The notes under the pieces are model-generated. The model searched no databases and had not been told where the DNA came from. It worked only from the letters and a program-made list of their open reading frames with translations. Position numbers and translations under genes: made by a program. 64,000 nt of DNA, from positions 1,201,146 through 1,265,145 of the forward strand of contig NZ_JAGSOJ010000001.1 of the NCBI RefSeq assembly GCF_023684385.1. Reading direction: 5' to 3'. Origin of the DNA: Oceanirhabdus seepicola (lineage in GTDB: Bacteria > Bacillota > Clostridia > Clostridiales > Clostridiaceae). Shown one piece after another: positions 7,556 to 17,268 of the stretch (positions are counted from its first letter, which is position 1; each line of letters opens with the position of its first letter).

Positions 7556-9376
7556 CTATTTTTTATAATTATAATCAGGAATGTTATTCCATCTTTCTTT
7601 TAATAAGTAAGCTGCTCCTTTAGGTTGTCTTGTTCTTGTAAATGCACCTTTTTTATTACCATTAACACGCATTATACCCTCTGTAGTTTGGAAATCAGCA
7701 AAGTTCCACATTTGTTCACCAACAACATTGTCACATGAATCAAAAGCTTCATGTTGGGCATTTAAATATTCCTGTTGATATTCTTCAGACCACATAACAC
7801 TTGGTAATTTATGAACACCACTCATTGTATCTGCTCCATATTCCGAAATAATGATAGGTTTTCCAGTGGAAGCCCATCCTTGTAATTCTTTCTTAAAGAT
7901 TTCTTTTGCATATGGAAGTTCTGGTCCACCTTGCATATACCAACCATAATAACGATTCAATAGTATTACGTCTGCATACTCATGGACTTTACATTTTCCA
8001 AATGGAGCCATCAAAAAGTTAGTAAATGTCATTGGTCTATTTTGAATATCTAATGTTTTTGCATATTCAAAAATTTGTTTAAAGTATGGAGCAGATGCAT
8101 CTTGAGATGTATCAGGTTCATTTGCTAAACACCACATTACAACACATGGATGGTTTTTATCACGTAAAAGTAGTTCACGTATAGCATCTTTATGATTTAC
8201 AATTGTTTTTGTATGTACTTCTTTCCTGTCAAAGAAGCCTGTTTTTTTACCTGCTCCTGTTCCTGCTGCAATAAAATTATTCAACATATCAAACATTCCA
8301 ACTGCAGGTGTTTCATCTATAACAACTAGCCCTTTACGATCAGCCATTTGCATAAACTCTTCAGCGTATGGGTAATGTGCAGTACGAACAGAGTTTGCAC
8401 CTATCCAATTTAGCAACTCAAAATCACGTAGATTAACAACAGGATTATATCCTCTTCCATGATATTCACAATCTTCGTGCTTTCCAAAACCTTTAAAGTA
8501 AAAAGGCTCTCCATTTATTAATATTCTATTTTCTTTAACTTCAACTGTACGTATTCCTACTGGAAGAGGATAATCATCTATCACTGTATCTCCATTCACA
8601 ATTTTCACATTAAAAGTATACAGATAAGCATTACCAGGTTTCCATAAGTTAACATCATTAATTGTAATACTTCCCTTTTTCCCGTTTCCAGTTTCTACTA
8701 CTTTTTCATCTTCATCTAAAATATCAATGATAACATCACTATTTCCTGTAGTGATTATTTCATAATCAATTACCCCATCTTTTCCCTTAATGTCAGTTTT
8801 AACAGTAATATCATATACACTCTCTTTAGGTAATGCTACTAGCTTAACTTGACGATGCAAGCCAGAATAATTAAAGAAATCAAAGAATGGGAATAAAATT
8901 TTCTTACCATCTTCATAAGTTTTAATTGTACCACAAGGAATTGTAGTATAGTCTAATTCATTATTAACTACAACAACTACTTTATTTTTTTCTCCGAATT
9001 TAACAACATCATTTAATCTTCCGCTAAAAGGCATATACCCACCTTCATGACTTACTACTTCTATACCATTAACCCAAACTACTGCTCTATGAGTAGCACT
9101 ACCAAAACGTATATCTACATTGAAGTTTTTCCATTCTACTGGAATAAATACTTCTGTTTCATACCATACATCTCCAACATGCTCACGAATATCTTTATCT
9201 GTGAAAATGTCATTATAGCTTGATGGTACTGCCATCAAAGTAGTATCTACTAATCCATCTTTCCACCCTTTTGCTCTACCTTCATTATTTTTGTCTACTT
9301 TAAATTTCCAAATACCAGAAATGTCAACTACACGTCTTGTACATGTGTCTACTGGATATAAAAACGAATTCTTCAT
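7556..9376 (-). CDS. uidA: Beta-glucuronidase (GH2)
   Basis: A 606-residue cytoplasmic glycoside hydrolase of family 2 that releases glucuronate from beta-glucuronides. The domains in order are the sugar-binding jelly roll (~20-180), the immunoglobulin-like sandwich (~185-280) and the TIM barrel (~285-600). The acid/base glutamate is in WCLANEPD (E420) and the nucleophile is in IISEYGAD (E512). NRYYGWY near 474 and the final barrel segment with WNFADFQT are typical of glucuronidases rather than galactosidases. The start has GGGAGGAAG upstream. It is the last gene of the operon, 40 bp after the transporter, and its product feeds the isomerase and later enzymes encoded upstream. Confidence 0.93.
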   Translation of the reverse strand: MKNSFLYPVDTCTRRVVDISGIWKFKVDKNNEGRAKGWKDGLVDTTLMAVPSSYNDIFTDKDIREHVGDVWYETEVFIPVEWKNFNVDIRFGSATHRAVVWVNGIEVVSHEGGYMPFSGRLNDVVKFGEKNKVVVVVNNELDYTTIPCGTIKTYEDGKKILFPFFDFFNYSGLHRQVKLVALPKESVYDITVKTDIKGKDGVIDYEIITTGNSDVIIDILDEDEKVVETGNGKKGSITINDVNLWKPGNAYLYTFNVKIVNGDTVIDDYPLPVGIRTVEVKENRILINGEPFYFKGFGKHEDCEYHGRGYNPVVNLRDFELLNWIGANSVRTAHYPYAEEFMQMADRKGLVVIDETPAVGMFDMLNNFIAAGTGAGKKTGFFDRKEVHTKTIVNHKDAIRELLLRDKNHPCVVMWCLANEPDTSQDASAPYFKQIFEYAKTLDIQNRPMTFTNFLMAPFGKCKVHEYADVILLNRYYGWYMQGGPELPYAKEIFKKELQGWASTGKPIIISEYGADTMSGVHKLPSVMWSEEYQQEYLNAQHEAFDSCDNVVGEQMWNFADFQTTEGIMRVNGNKKGAFTRTRQPKGAAYLLKERWNNIPDYNYKK

Positions 9377-9416
9377 ATTTTCTTCCTCCCATTTATATAC
9401 ATTATATAAGATAATT

Positions 9417-10787
9417 TTAACTATTAATAGTTTGCACTACTTCTACTTGTTTTTCTGGAGTTAGGTTCCAAATAAATTGATATGAAAGGAATGCTATAAA
9501 CATACCTATTGCAGGTAACCCAACTATTAAAAATTTAATTCCAAATAAAACTGAAGCAGTCTGAGAAGCTGCATTTGGAACATATCCAATTATTGACAAA
9601 CCCACTCCTCCCATGAATCCAGCAAATGCTTGTCCCATTTTACGAACAAAACTATAAGATCCATAAATAACACCTTCTTGACGTTTCCCACACAAATATT
9701 GATTATAATCGATACAGTCAGAAACCATACCCCATACAAGCATATTTGGAATTGTCATAAATATTCCTGCAAAGAACGTTACTGTAATATACGTATAAGG
9801 GTTATCTGGAAGTATTAATAACGTTCCATAAATGACAGCTGAAATTAAACTGCTTATTGATACTGTTTTTTTGACACCAAATTTTTTTACGATTTTTGAC
9901 ATGAAAGGTGCTAATATTAAAGTTGGTAAAATACCTGTAACCCCTGTAATAGCCATAAGTTTTAATGCATTTAGATTTTCCTTAAAGTAATATAATGTCA
10001 TTGCACTATTAATCATAAATCCAAAAAGCATTGCAATAGAAGCAATTGACACAGCTACAAAAGGTCTATTTTTAACTAATACACTAAAGGACTCCTTGAA
10101 GCTTACTTTTTCATTTTGATCACTTTCATTTATTTTATGTTCAATATTTTCTTCTACTGTTAAATAAGCAACTATATAAGAAATAACAGCCATAACACCA
10201 AATATAGCCATTGCTATTAAATAACCTTTAGACAAATTATCTGCAAATCCGGCTAAAACTAAAGGAACTAGTATTCTTGGTGCAATATTTCCAATCATAC
10301 CACCTATTCCTCTTGCTACAGCTAGTGCGGAGCGTTCTACTGGATCTTGAGTCATAACTGCTGCTAGTGAACCATAAGGAATATTAACAAAAGTATACGC
10401 CATTCCCCATGCAATATAAGTTGCATATGCCCAAATCAGCTTTTGAGCTCCACTTAAAGAATTCGGTGCAATAAACATTAATATAGATGCCGCAACTACA
10501 AGCCAACAACCTTTTAATAGATAAGGCCTAAATTTATCAACCTTTTTCCCCTTGTTCTTTAACATTCTTTTCTTAAACATTCTATCTGTAAAAGCCCCCA
10601 TCATAGGGTCGTTAACAGCATCCCATATACGTGCTATTAAAAACAATGTACCAGCTGCAGCTGCTGTTATTCCTAAAGCATCTGTGTAGAATGCCAATAA
10701 GAATCCAGCTGACATACCAAAAGTAAGTCCGTTTGCAACGTCCCCCATCATATAACCAAATTTATTCTTAAATGTAATCCTTTTCAT
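9417..10787 (-). CDS. uidB: Glucuronide:cation symporter, GPH family
   Basis: A 456-residue membrane protein with about 12 segments, of the glycoside-pentoside-hexuronide:cation symporter family. Typical features are the N-terminal FGYMMGDVANGLTFGMSAGF, the motif ARIWDAVNDPMMGAFTDR after the second segment, and the central hydrophilic loop with ENIEHKINESDQNEKVSFKE. Position directly before uidA points to import of glucuronides, although free hexuronates cannot be excluded. I start at the ATG (10787), five bases after GGGAGAGG. The GTG six bases earlier would overlap the ribosome site. A 10-codon frame with its own good ribosome site lies just upstream. Confidence 0.88.
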   Translation of the reverse strand: MKRITFKNKFGYMMGDVANGLTFGMSAGFLLAFYTDALGITAAAAGTLFLIARIWDAVNDPMMGAFTDRMFKKRMLKNKGKKVDKFRPYLLKGCWLVVAASILMFIAPNSLSGAQKLIWAYATYIAWGMAYTFVNIPYGSLAAVMTQDPVERSALAVARGIGGMIGNIAPRILVPLVLAGFADNLSKGYLIAMAIFGVMAVISYIVAYLTVEENIEHKINESDQNEKVSFKESFSVLVKNRPFVAVSIASIAMLFGFMINSAMTLYYFKENLNALKLMAITGVTGILPTLILAPFMSKIVKKFGVKKTVSISSLISAVIYGTLLILPDNPYTYITVTFFAGIFMTIPNMLVWGMVSDCIDYNQYLCGKRQEGVIYGSYSFVRKMGQAFAGFMGGVGLSIIGYVPNAASQTASVLFGIKFLIVGLPAIGMFIAFLSYQFIWNLTPEKQVEVVQTINS

Positions 10788-10810
10788 ACACACCTCTCCC
10801 CCTGTATTAA

Positions 10811-10843
10811 TTACATTATAGTTTTATTTTCATTGATATTCAC
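10811..10843 (-). CDS. Possible leader peptide or gene remnant (10 aa)
   Basis: AAAGGAG (10851-10857 on the plus strand, as its complement) is followed after seven bases by GTG and nine more codons, reading MNINENKTIM, then TAA. The ribosome site is better than that of the transporter gene itself. It may be a translated leader that tunes uidB translation, or what is left of a deleted gene. There is no proof that it is made. Confidence 0.25.
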   Translation of the reverse strand: MNINENKTIM

Positions 10844-10914
10844 ATATCATCTCCTTTCAAAAAACGTAGTTATTAAGAAAAAAAATTTATTATAATTCTT
10901 AAGATATCGAAGGA

Positions 10915-11769
10915 TTATACCCCTGAATATGCTGAAAATCCACCATCAACAGGAATTACTGTACCATTTACAAAACTTGATGCATTTTCATCTACTAACC
11001 ACAACAATGTACCTAATAGTTCCTCAGGTTTACCAAAACGTTCCATTGGAGTGTTATTAATTATCTTTTGAGCTCGTTCAGTGTAAGTTCCATCATCATT
11101 AATTAATAGAGCATGATTTTGTTGAGTTACAAAGAATCCTGGTGCAATAGCATTAACTCGAATCCCTACCTTTGACATATGAACTGCAAGCCACTTTGTA
11201 AAATTGCTTACTGCAGCTTTTGCTCCGCTGTAAGCTGGTATTTTTGTAAGTGGTGTAAATGCATTCATTGAAGAAACATTAATTATTACTGCTCCCTCTT
11301 TTTCAAGCATATCTTTTGTAAAAACTTGAGATGGAAGTAATGTTCCTAAGAAATTCAAGTTAAAAACAAATTCTACTCCTTGAGGATCTAGATCAAAGAA
11401 TGTAATCAAATCTTCATTTGATTCTGAATCTTCTTTGTATAAGTATTCTTTTGTAGTTGTTCCTTTATGATGGTTTCCCCCTGCACCATTTATTAAAATA
11501 TCGCAGCTTCCTAATTTTTCAGTAATTATTTTACGTGCCTCTTCTAAACTTTCTTTTTTCAAAACATTTGCAGATACACCAATAGCTAACCCACCATTTT
11601 TATTAATCTTATCAGCTGTTAAGTCAGCCTTCTCTTTTGATAAATCTAACACAGCTACTTTAGCTCCACATTCTGCAAGTGCCTCTGCAAAGCTTCCGCA
11701 AAGCACACCACCACCACCTGTTACAACTGCTACCTTATCTCGTAAATCTATGTTAAAAGGTATCTTCAT
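10915..11769 (-). CDS. uxuB: Fructuronate reductase, SDR type (mannonate oxidoreductase)
   Basis: A 284-residue short-chain dehydrogenase that interconverts D-fructuronate and D-mannonate with NAD(P)H. It shows the Rossmann glycine motif (VVTGGGGVLCGSFAEALA), NGAGG in the fourth strand, INVSSMNAF (catalytic Ser) and YSGAKAAVSNF (catalytic Tyr and Lys). This is the Bacillus-type enzyme of the SDR class, not the long-chain UxuB of E. coli. I chose the ATG at 11769, five bases after AGGAGGG; the longer frame would run into uxuA. It is positioned between uxuA and uidB in the same operon. The specific substrate is inferred from context. Confidence 0.85.
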   Translation of the reverse strand: MKIPFNIDLRDKVAVVTGGGGVLCGSFAEALAECGAKVAVLDLSKEKADLTADKINKNGGLAIGVSANVLKKESLEEARKIITEKLGSCDILINGAGGNHHKGTTTKEYLYKEDSESNEDLITFFDLDPQGVEFVFNLNFLGTLLPSQVFTKDMLEKEGAVIINVSSMNAFTPLTKIPAYSGAKAAVSNFTKWLAVHMSKVGIRVNAIAPGFFVTQQNHALLINDDGTYTERAQKIINNTPMERFGKPEELLGTLLWLVDENASSFVNGTVIPVDGGFSAYSGV

Positions 11770-11788
11770 AATCGCCCTCCTGTTTTTC

Positions 11789-12829
11789 TTATTTCTTTTG
11801 TAAAGCTTCCCATATTCCATTTATATATGTTGCTCCTAAAGCTCTATCATATAAGCCATATCCTGGTCTTCCAGTTTCGCCCCATATCATTCTTCCATGA
11901 TCCGGTCTTAATGGACCTTCAAAATTTATATCACTGTAAGCTTTCATTATTTCATACATATCTAATGAACCATCTTTAGAATTATGTGATGCTTCTTCAA
12001 AAGACTTCTCCCCAGTTATTTTTATATTTCTTACATGGGCAAAATGTATTCTTCCTTTAGCTCCAAAATATCTAACTAGTTCTGGTATGTCATTTTTACT
12101 ACTTACACCTAAAGAACCACTACATAAAGTAATACCATTATAAGGACTATCTACTAGATTTATAAACCTTTCTAGATTTTCTTTATTTGTAATTATTCTT
12201 GGTAATCCAAATATTGACCATGGTGGATCATCCGGATGTATAGCCATTTTGATATCTGCAATCTCTGCTACAGGTATTATCTGTTTTAAAAAGTATTTTA
12301 GATTATCCCAAAGGTTTTCTTCTGTTACATTCTGATACTGTTCTAATAGACCTTTCAGTCCACCTTTACCATAACTAGTATCCCATCCCGGTAACTCTAA
12401 ATCTCCATTCAATGGATTCATTTTCTGTACTGTCTCTTCTTCATATATTAATGAATTGGAACCATCCTTCAATTCATAATCCAATGAGGATCTTGTCCAA
12501 TCAAAAACAGGCATGAAATTGTAACATACAACCTTAATTCCTGCTTGTCCTAAATTCCTAAGTGTCTGTTTATAGTTTTCAATGTATCTCGCTCTTGTAG
12601 GAAGTCCTAGTTTTATATCCTCATGAACAGGTACGCTTTCTATTACCTCTAAAGCTAACCCTTTATCTTCTACTTTTTTCTTCAATTCCATTATCTTTTC
12701 TATTGTCCATACTTCTCCAACAGGCACATCATAAATTGCAGAAACTATGCCTACCATTCCTGGTATTTGTCTTATTTTATCCAGTGTAACTGGATCTGAA
12801 TCACCATACCATCTGAATGTCATATCCAT
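11789..12829 (-). CDS. uxuA: Mannonate dehydratase
   Basis: A 346-residue TIM-barrel enzyme that dehydrates D-mannonate to 2-keto-3-deoxygluconate, a step that needs a divalent metal. Family features are [20 protein letters not shown] at the N-terminus, [51 protein letters not shown] and [11 protein letters not shown]. The His, Cys and Asp residues of these stretches form the metal site. The start has GAGGTGA upstream. It lies between uxaC and uxuB with gaps below 30 bp, so it is co-transcribed and probably translated at a similar level. Confidence 0.93.
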   Translation of the reverse strand: MDMTFRWYGDSDPVTLDKIRQIPGMVGIVSAIYDVPVGEVWTIEKIMELKKKVEDKGLALEVIESVPVHEDIKLGLPTRARYIENYKQTLRNLGQAGIKVVCYNFMPVFDWTRSSLDYELKDGSNSLIYEEETVQKMNPLNGDLELPGWDTSYGKGGLKGLLEQYQNVTEENLWDNLKYFLKQIIPVAEIADIKMAIHPDDPPWSIFGLPRIITNKENLERFINLVDSPYNGITLCSGSLGVSSKNDIPELVRYFGAKGRIHFAHVRNIKITGEKSFEEASHNSKDGSLDMYEIMKAYSDINFEGPLRPDHGRMIWGETGRPGYGLYDRALGATYINGIWEALQKK

Positions 12830-12855
12830 TTTTATTCACCTCAATTCATAAATTC

Positions 12856-14262
12856 TTAAAGCCCAATTCCAAAATACTTCTTAGAATTGTTATAGCAGAT
12901 ATCCTCGATCATACCTCCAAGCAATTCCATATCATAAGGAACCTCTCCCTTTTCAACCCATTCTCCAACAAAATTACACAGCACTCTTCTGAAATACTCA
13001 TGTCTTGTGTAGGATATAAAGCTTCTTGAATCAGTAACCATACCAACAAATCTACTTAAAAGTCCCAAATTTGAAAGTGCAGTCATCTGTCTTATCATTC
13101 CATCCTTTTGGTCATTAAACCACCATCCAGAACCAAACTGTATCTTTCCTGGTATTCCTCCTCCTTGAAAGTTACCAATCATAGTTCCTATTACTTCGTT
13201 ATCTCTAGGGTTTAAACAATATAAAATTGTTTTAGGAAGATTATTCTCCATATCCATAGAGTTTAAAAGCTTTGATAAAGGATAAGCAACACTATAATCT
13301 CCAATAGAATCGAATCCGCTATCAGGTCCAAGTAAATTAAACATTCTTGTATTATTATTTCTCAATGCACCTATATGAATCTGCATCGCCCATCCTAATG
13401 TAGAATACACTTTTCCTAAGAATATAAAGGTTCTTGTCTTAAATTTATTTTCTTCAAGTTTTGTTAAAGTTCCATTGCTAATTGCTTTAATGAAGATATC
13501 TTCTATCTCTTCCTCAGTTGCTTCTTCATAAAATACACATTCTAAAGAATGATCAGATATTCTACAACCTTCAATGTTGAAATAGTTTATTCTATTTTCT
13601 AAGGCATTAAGAAAATCTTCATATGATTCTATTTTTATACCACTTACTTGTGATAATTTATTAATCCAATCACTAAACCCATCATTACATATATTTATAG
13701 CTTTATCTGGTCTAAAGGTTGGAAGTACTTTCACATCAAAACTTTCATCATTTCTTATTATTTTGTGATATTCTAAACTATCTATTGGATCATCAGTTGT
13801 ACAAATGACTTCTACATTTGACTTTTTTATAAGTTCTCTAGCCGTAAACTCTTCACTATTAAGCATTTCGTTACATCTATTCCAAATGACATCCGCTGTA
13901 TTTTCACTTAATAATTCATCTATATTAAAATACCTTTTTAGCTCAAGGTGAGACCATTGATATAATGGATTCCCGATACAGCAGGGCATTGTTTTTGCCC
14001 AAGCCTTGAATTTATCATAGTCATTTGCATTTCCAGTAATGAATTTTTCTTCTATTCCATTACTTCTCATAGCTCTCCATTTATAGTGGTCTCCACCAAG
14101 CCATAACTCAGTAATGTTTTTATAGCTTTTATTTTCTGCTATTTCTTTAGAACTTAAGTGACAGTGATAATCATAAATTGGCATTTTCCTAGCATGATTA
14201 TGATATAGTTCAATTGCTGCATTATTGTTTAATAAAAAGTTATCATCCATAAATTTTTTCAT
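12856..14262 (-). CDS. uxaC: Glucuronate isomerase
   Basis: A 468-residue enzyme of the amidohydrolase-like uronate isomerase family that converts glucuronate to fructuronate. The length matches the family norm of about 466. Diagnostic stretches are the metal motif YDYHCHLSSKEIAEN near the N-terminus, ELWLGGDHYKWRAMRSNG, QIHIGALRNNNTRM, and the C-terminal FVGMVTDSRSFISYTRHEYF. I start at the ATG (14262), which has AAGGTGA upstream and leaves 10 bp after kdgK. A longer frame would overlap kdgK. No tagaturonate branch gene is nearby, so its main job here is on glucuronate. Confidence 0.92.
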   Translation of the reverse strand: MKKFMDDNFLLNNNAAIELYHNHARKMPIYDYHCHLSSKEIAENKSYKNITELWLGGDHYKWRAMRSNGIEEKFITGNANDYDKFKAWAKTMPCCIGNPLYQWSHLELKRYFNIDELLSENTADVIWNRCNEMLNSEEFTARELIKKSNVEVICTTDDPIDSLEYHKIIRNDESFDVKVLPTFRPDKAINICNDGFSDWINKLSQVSGIKIESYEDFLNALENRINYFNIEGCRISDHSLECVFYEEATEEEIEDIFIKAISNGTLTKLEENKFKTRTFIFLGKVYSTLGWAMQIHIGALRNNNTRMFNLLGPDSGFDSIGDYSVAYPLSKLLNSMDMENNLPKTILYCLNPRDNEVIGTMIGNFQGGGIPGKIQFGSGWWFNDQKDGMIRQMTALSNLGLLSRFVGMVTDSRSFISYTRHEYFRRVLCNFVGEWVEKGEVPYDMELLGGMIEDICYNNSKKYFGIGL

Positions 14263-14272
14263 CTTACTCACC

Positions 14273-15301
14273 TTATCTTTGTACTCTTCCTGAAGCATCA
14301 CCATTTACCAGTGTTTCAACTTCATCTACAGTTACTAAATTAAAGTCTCCTTTTATAGTGTGTTTAAGTGCTGATGCCGCTACTGCAAACTCTAGTGCTT
14401 CTTTAAAATCCTTCTCAGTATTTAATAATCCATAAATAAGTCCACCTGCAAATGAGTCTCCTCCACCAACTCTATCTACTATTCTTACATCATATTTTCT
14501 TGAGTGGTAGAATTCATTACCGTCATATATTAAAGCTGACCACCCATTATCCGAAGCTGAATAGCTCTCTCTTAAAGTTGTTACTACGTATTTAAAATCA
14601 AATTGCTCTTTCATTTGTCTAAATATATCCTTATAACCATCAAGCTCTAACTCACCTTTAGTAACATCTGTTTTACCAGGCTTGAATCCAAGTACCTTCT
14701 CTGCATCTTCTTCATTACCAATACATACATCTACATATTGCATTAGATTAGTCATAACTTCTTTCGCTCTTTCTGGCGTCCATAATTTCTTTCTGTAGTT
14801 TAAGTCAACTGATACTGTAACACCGTGTCTTTTTGCTGCTTTTAGAGCTTCTTCTGTCAATATTGCAGCTTTTTCACTAAGAGCAGGTGTTATACCTGAA
14901 AAATGGAACCATTGTGCATCTTTGAAAATTTCATCAAAATCAAAGTCTAATATATCAGCTTCTGCTATCGCTGAATTTGCTCTATCATATACAACTTTTG
15001 AAGGTCTCATTGAAGCTCCTGTTTCTAAGAAGTATAATCCTACTCTCTCCCCTCCTCTGGATATATAATCTGTAGTAACACCAAATCTTTTCAAATGATT
15101 TACTGCACTCTGTCCAATCGGATTCGCTGGAAGTTTTGAAACAAAATATGAATTAAAGCCATAGTTAGCTAAAGATACCGCAACATTCGCTTCACCACCC
15201 CCATATACTACATCAAAGATTTTTGCTTGTGTAAATCTTTCATATCCAGGAGTAGAAAGTCTTAACATAATTTCTCCCATAGTAACTACTTTTTTGCTCA
15301 T
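14273..15301 (-). CDS. kdgK: 2-dehydro-3-deoxygluconokinase
   Basis: A 342-residue PfkB/ribokinase-family kinase that phosphorylates 2-keto-3-deoxygluconate to KDPG. It has the N-terminal GEIMLRLSTPGYERF, the substrate-loop GGGEANVAVSLANYGF, DLNYRKKLW, and the C-terminal PfkB signature DRVGGGDSFAGGLIYG with catalytic Asp at 282. The start follows AAGGAGG. Two operator copies lie 48 bp and 121 bp upstream, and this is where the downstream five-gene unit probably starts. Confidence 0.93.
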   Translation of the reverse strand: MSKKVVTMGEIMLRLSTPGYERFTQAKIFDVVYGGGEANVAVSLANYGFNSYFVSKLPANPIGQSAVNHLKRFGVTTDYISRGGERVGLYFLETGASMRPSKVVYDRANSAIAEADILDFDFDEIFKDAQWFHFSGITPALSEKAAILTEEALKAAKRHGVTVSVDLNYRKKLWTPERAKEVMTNLMQYVDVCIGNEEDAEKVLGFKPGKTDVTKGELELDGYKDIFRQMKEQFDFKYVVTTLRESYSASDNGWSALIYDGNEFYHSRKYDVRIVDRVGGGDSFAGGLIYGLLNTEKDFKEALEFAVAASALKHTIKGDFNLVTVDEVETLVNGDASGRVQR

Positions 15302-15349
15302 TTTAATTTCCTCCTTTATCTATTGAATATCAGAACTGTTTCATTTTTC

Positions 15350-15367
15350 ATTGTTCACGTGTGCATA
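15350..15367. promoter_or_regulatory. LacI-type operator, site A (kdgK proximal)
   Basis: ATTGTTCACGTGTGCATA, one of four near-identical sites with a central CACGTG. It lies 48 bp before kdgK, downstream of the promoter-like boxes at site B, where it could act as a roadblock or as the second site of a repression loop. Confidence 0.7.
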
Positions 15368-15405
15368 AATTTCAAAAATAAAAATTGAAACTGCGAGTTT
15401 GAAAC

Positions 15406-15440
15406 ATTACTATTTTATTTTCATTGTTCACGTGTGCATA
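15406..15440 (-). promoter_or_regulatory. LacI-type operator, site B, with kdgK promoter boxes
   Basis: The operator ATTGTTCACGTGTGCATA (15423-15440) is identical to site A, 73 bp away centre to centre, about seven helical turns. On the minus strand TATGCA inside the operator is followed after 17 bp by TAAAAT, a plausible -35/-10 pair, so bound repressor would cover the -35 box. Confidence 0.6.
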
Positions 15441-15480
15441 ATCTTTAAAATAAAAAGCTTATCCTAAGTCTAATGTATTC

Positions 15481-16128
15481 CTAATCATTTCTAGCTTCTT
15501 TAACTTTTTCAACAAACTTTTTTGCAGTTTCAGTAATTAATTTATAGTTTCCATTTTTCGCACCTGCTGTTAACTTTCCACCCACGCCTACAGCAACACA
15601 ACCATTTTTTATCCATTCATCAACATTCTCTAAGCTTACTCCTCCAGTAGGCATTAAAACAGCATGAGGTAAAGGTCCTTTTATTGCTTTTATAAAACTA
15701 GGTCCAAAAGCGCTTCCAGGAAAAACTTTAATAATATCAGCTCCAGCTTCCATAGCTGTTACCATTTCTGTAATAGTCATACACCCTGGCATATAAGGTA
15801 TTTGATATCTATTACAAAGCTTACAAGTATCTAAGTCGAAGGAAGGACTTACAATATACTGTGCTCCTGCTAGAATCGCTGTTCTTGCAGTTTCTGAATC
15901 TAGTACGGTTCCAGCACCAACAATTAACTCTTCATCTGAAAAAGTGTCTTTTAACGAACTAATAACTTCAGTAGCTCCAGGTACTGTATATGTGATTTCA
16001 ATGGCAGAAACACCTCCATTAATGCAAGCTCTTGAAACTTTCTCAGCTTGTTCACTATTTTCAGCTCTTACAACAGCAACAACACCAGTATCTATAATTT
16101 TATTTATAGTTTTAATTTTCCCAATCAC
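15481..16128 (-). CDS. eda: KDPG/KHG aldolase
   Basis: A 215-residue class I aldolase that splits KDPG into pyruvate and glyceraldehyde-3-phosphate; many members also act on 4-hydroxy-2-oxoglutarate. The catalytic Glu is in AIEITYTVPG (about E44), and the Schiff-base Lys is in ADIIKVFPGSAFGPSF (K134). LIVGAGTVLD, IVSPSFDLD, PYMPGCMT and LMPTGGV are the other barrel motifs. The GTG start has GGGGGATAAG upstream. The gene has its own upstream operator, and 180 bp separate it from kdgK, so it may be expressed both alone and with the others. Confidence 0.92.
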   Translation of the reverse strand: MIGKIKTINKIIDTGVVAVVRAENSEQAEKVSRACINGGVSAIEITYTVPGATEVISSLKDTFSDEELIVGAGTVLDSETARTAILAGAQYIVSPSFDLDTCKLCNRYQIPYMPGCMTITEMVTAMEAGADIIKVFPGSAFGPSFIKAIKGPLPHAVLMPTGGVSLENVDEWIKNGCVAVGVGGKLTAGAKNGNYKLITETAKKFVEKVKEARND

Positions 16129-16187
16129 AATCTTATCCCCCTTATTTTTATTTCACCATTTATATACTTCAAACGAACAAATCAGTT

Positions 16188-16205
16188 ATTGTTCACGTGT
16201 GCAAT
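16188..16205. promoter_or_regulatory. LacI-type operator, site C (eda)
   Basis: ATTGTTCACGTGTGCAAT, symmetric around CACGTG, in the gap between the regulator gene and eda. On the minus strand TTGCAC inside the site could be the -35 box of an eda promoter; the matching -10 is weak. Confidence 0.7.
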
Positions 16206-16225
16206 ACTTTTAAAAATTGAAAGCT

Positions 16226-17236
16226 TTATATAAAGCTTTTAATTTTTTCAACAGATTTTCTAATAATTAATTCTGAATTAATATATGTAATTTCTTTATG
16301 ATCTTTATCTGAGTCGATTATTTTTAGTAATTTCTTAGTACCTTCTTCAGATATTTTTTCTATATAACGTCTTACTGTAGTTAATTCTGGTGATGTGAAT
16401 TTAGAAAACTCACTTTCATCAAATCCTACAACTGAAATATCTTCTGGAACTGATAGTCCTTCTTCTTCAATAGCTTTAATCGCTCCAACAGCCATATCAT
16501 CATTAGAACAAAAAACCACTGTAGGTTTATCTTCATTTTCTAAGATTTTTTTCATTCCATTATAACCGCTATTTAAACTATATTCTCCATTTGCAATATA
16601 AGATTTAATTATACTAATATTGTTATCTATTAAAGCCTGTAAGTACCCTTTTTCTCTCTCTTCAGTATTTAAATAACCTTCCTTACCTTTAATAAACGCT
16701 ATTTTTTCATGACCCTCTTGAATAAGATAATCCACTACTTTGTATGCTCCTACTCTATCATCTGATAGAAAACAACTTACATCTTTAAATTCTACTAATC
16801 TATTAACAACAACAATTGGTATATTATTTTTTTGGGAATGTACTATAAAATCATTATCTTTTTCACTTTGACTAACTAATATTATTCCATCAAAATGCTT
16901 GGCATTAATTAAACTATAATCATTATAATCTTCCACACCTCTTATTACTAAATTATAATTATCTTTAATAACCTTGTTCACACCAATAACAGCTTTATGA
17001 AAGAAACTTGAAGAAGTCCCTTTTCCTAATGATGTAAAAAACAATCCTATGTTATACGATTTATCTAATTTTAAGCTTCTAGCATTATAATTAGGTATGT
17101 AGTTATATTGTTTAGCAATTTCTTTTATTTTTGTCTTTGTTTCATCATTTACAAGTGGACTATTATTAAGTGCTCTTGAAACAGTAGTATGTGAAACATT
17201 CGCTAATTTAGCTATATCTTTTATTGTAATACTCAT
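16226..17236 (-). CDS. LacI family repressor of hexuronate catabolism (KdgR-like)
   Basis: A 336-residue regulator. The N-terminal helix-turn-helix with hinge is typical of LacI (TIKDIAKLANVSHTTVSRAL, then KTKIKEIAKQYNYIPNYNARSL). A periplasmic-binding-protein-like sensor follows, with LDKSYNIGLFFT, DGIILVSQ, FCSNDDMAVGAIKAIEEEG and VVGFDESEFSKFTSPELTTV. I start at ATG 17236, five bases after AAGGAA; the longer frame would read through the promoter. Four sites with a central CACGTG sit before this gene, eda and kdgK, which makes it the likely local repressor with autoregulation. The inducer is probably a hexuronate or KDG, by analogy only. Confidence 0.88.
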   Translation of the reverse strand: MSITIKDIAKLANVSHTTVSRALNNSPLVNDETKTKIKEIAKQYNYIPNYNARSLKLDKSYNIGLFFTSLGKGTSSSFFHKAVIGVNKVIKDNYNLVIRGVEDYNDYSLINAKHFDGIILVSQSEKDNDFIVHSQKNNIPIVVVNRLVEFKDVSCFLSDDRVGAYKVVDYLIQEGHEKIAFIKGKEGYLNTEEREKGYLQALIDNNISIIKSYIANGEYSLNSGYNGMKKILENEDKPTVVFCSNDDMAVGAIKAIEEEGLSVPEDISVVGFDESEFSKFTSPELTTVRRYIEKISEEGTKKLLKIIDSDKDHKEITYINSELIIRKSVEKIKSFI

Positions 17237-17268
17237 AAATATTCCTTCTTTAACTTTATTATATCTAA

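Noticed and set aside
10794..10914. A separate promoter and operator for uidB-uidA
   Set aside because: No CACGTG-centred site or convincing -35/-10 pair was found in this gap; the genes most likely depend on the upstream promoter.
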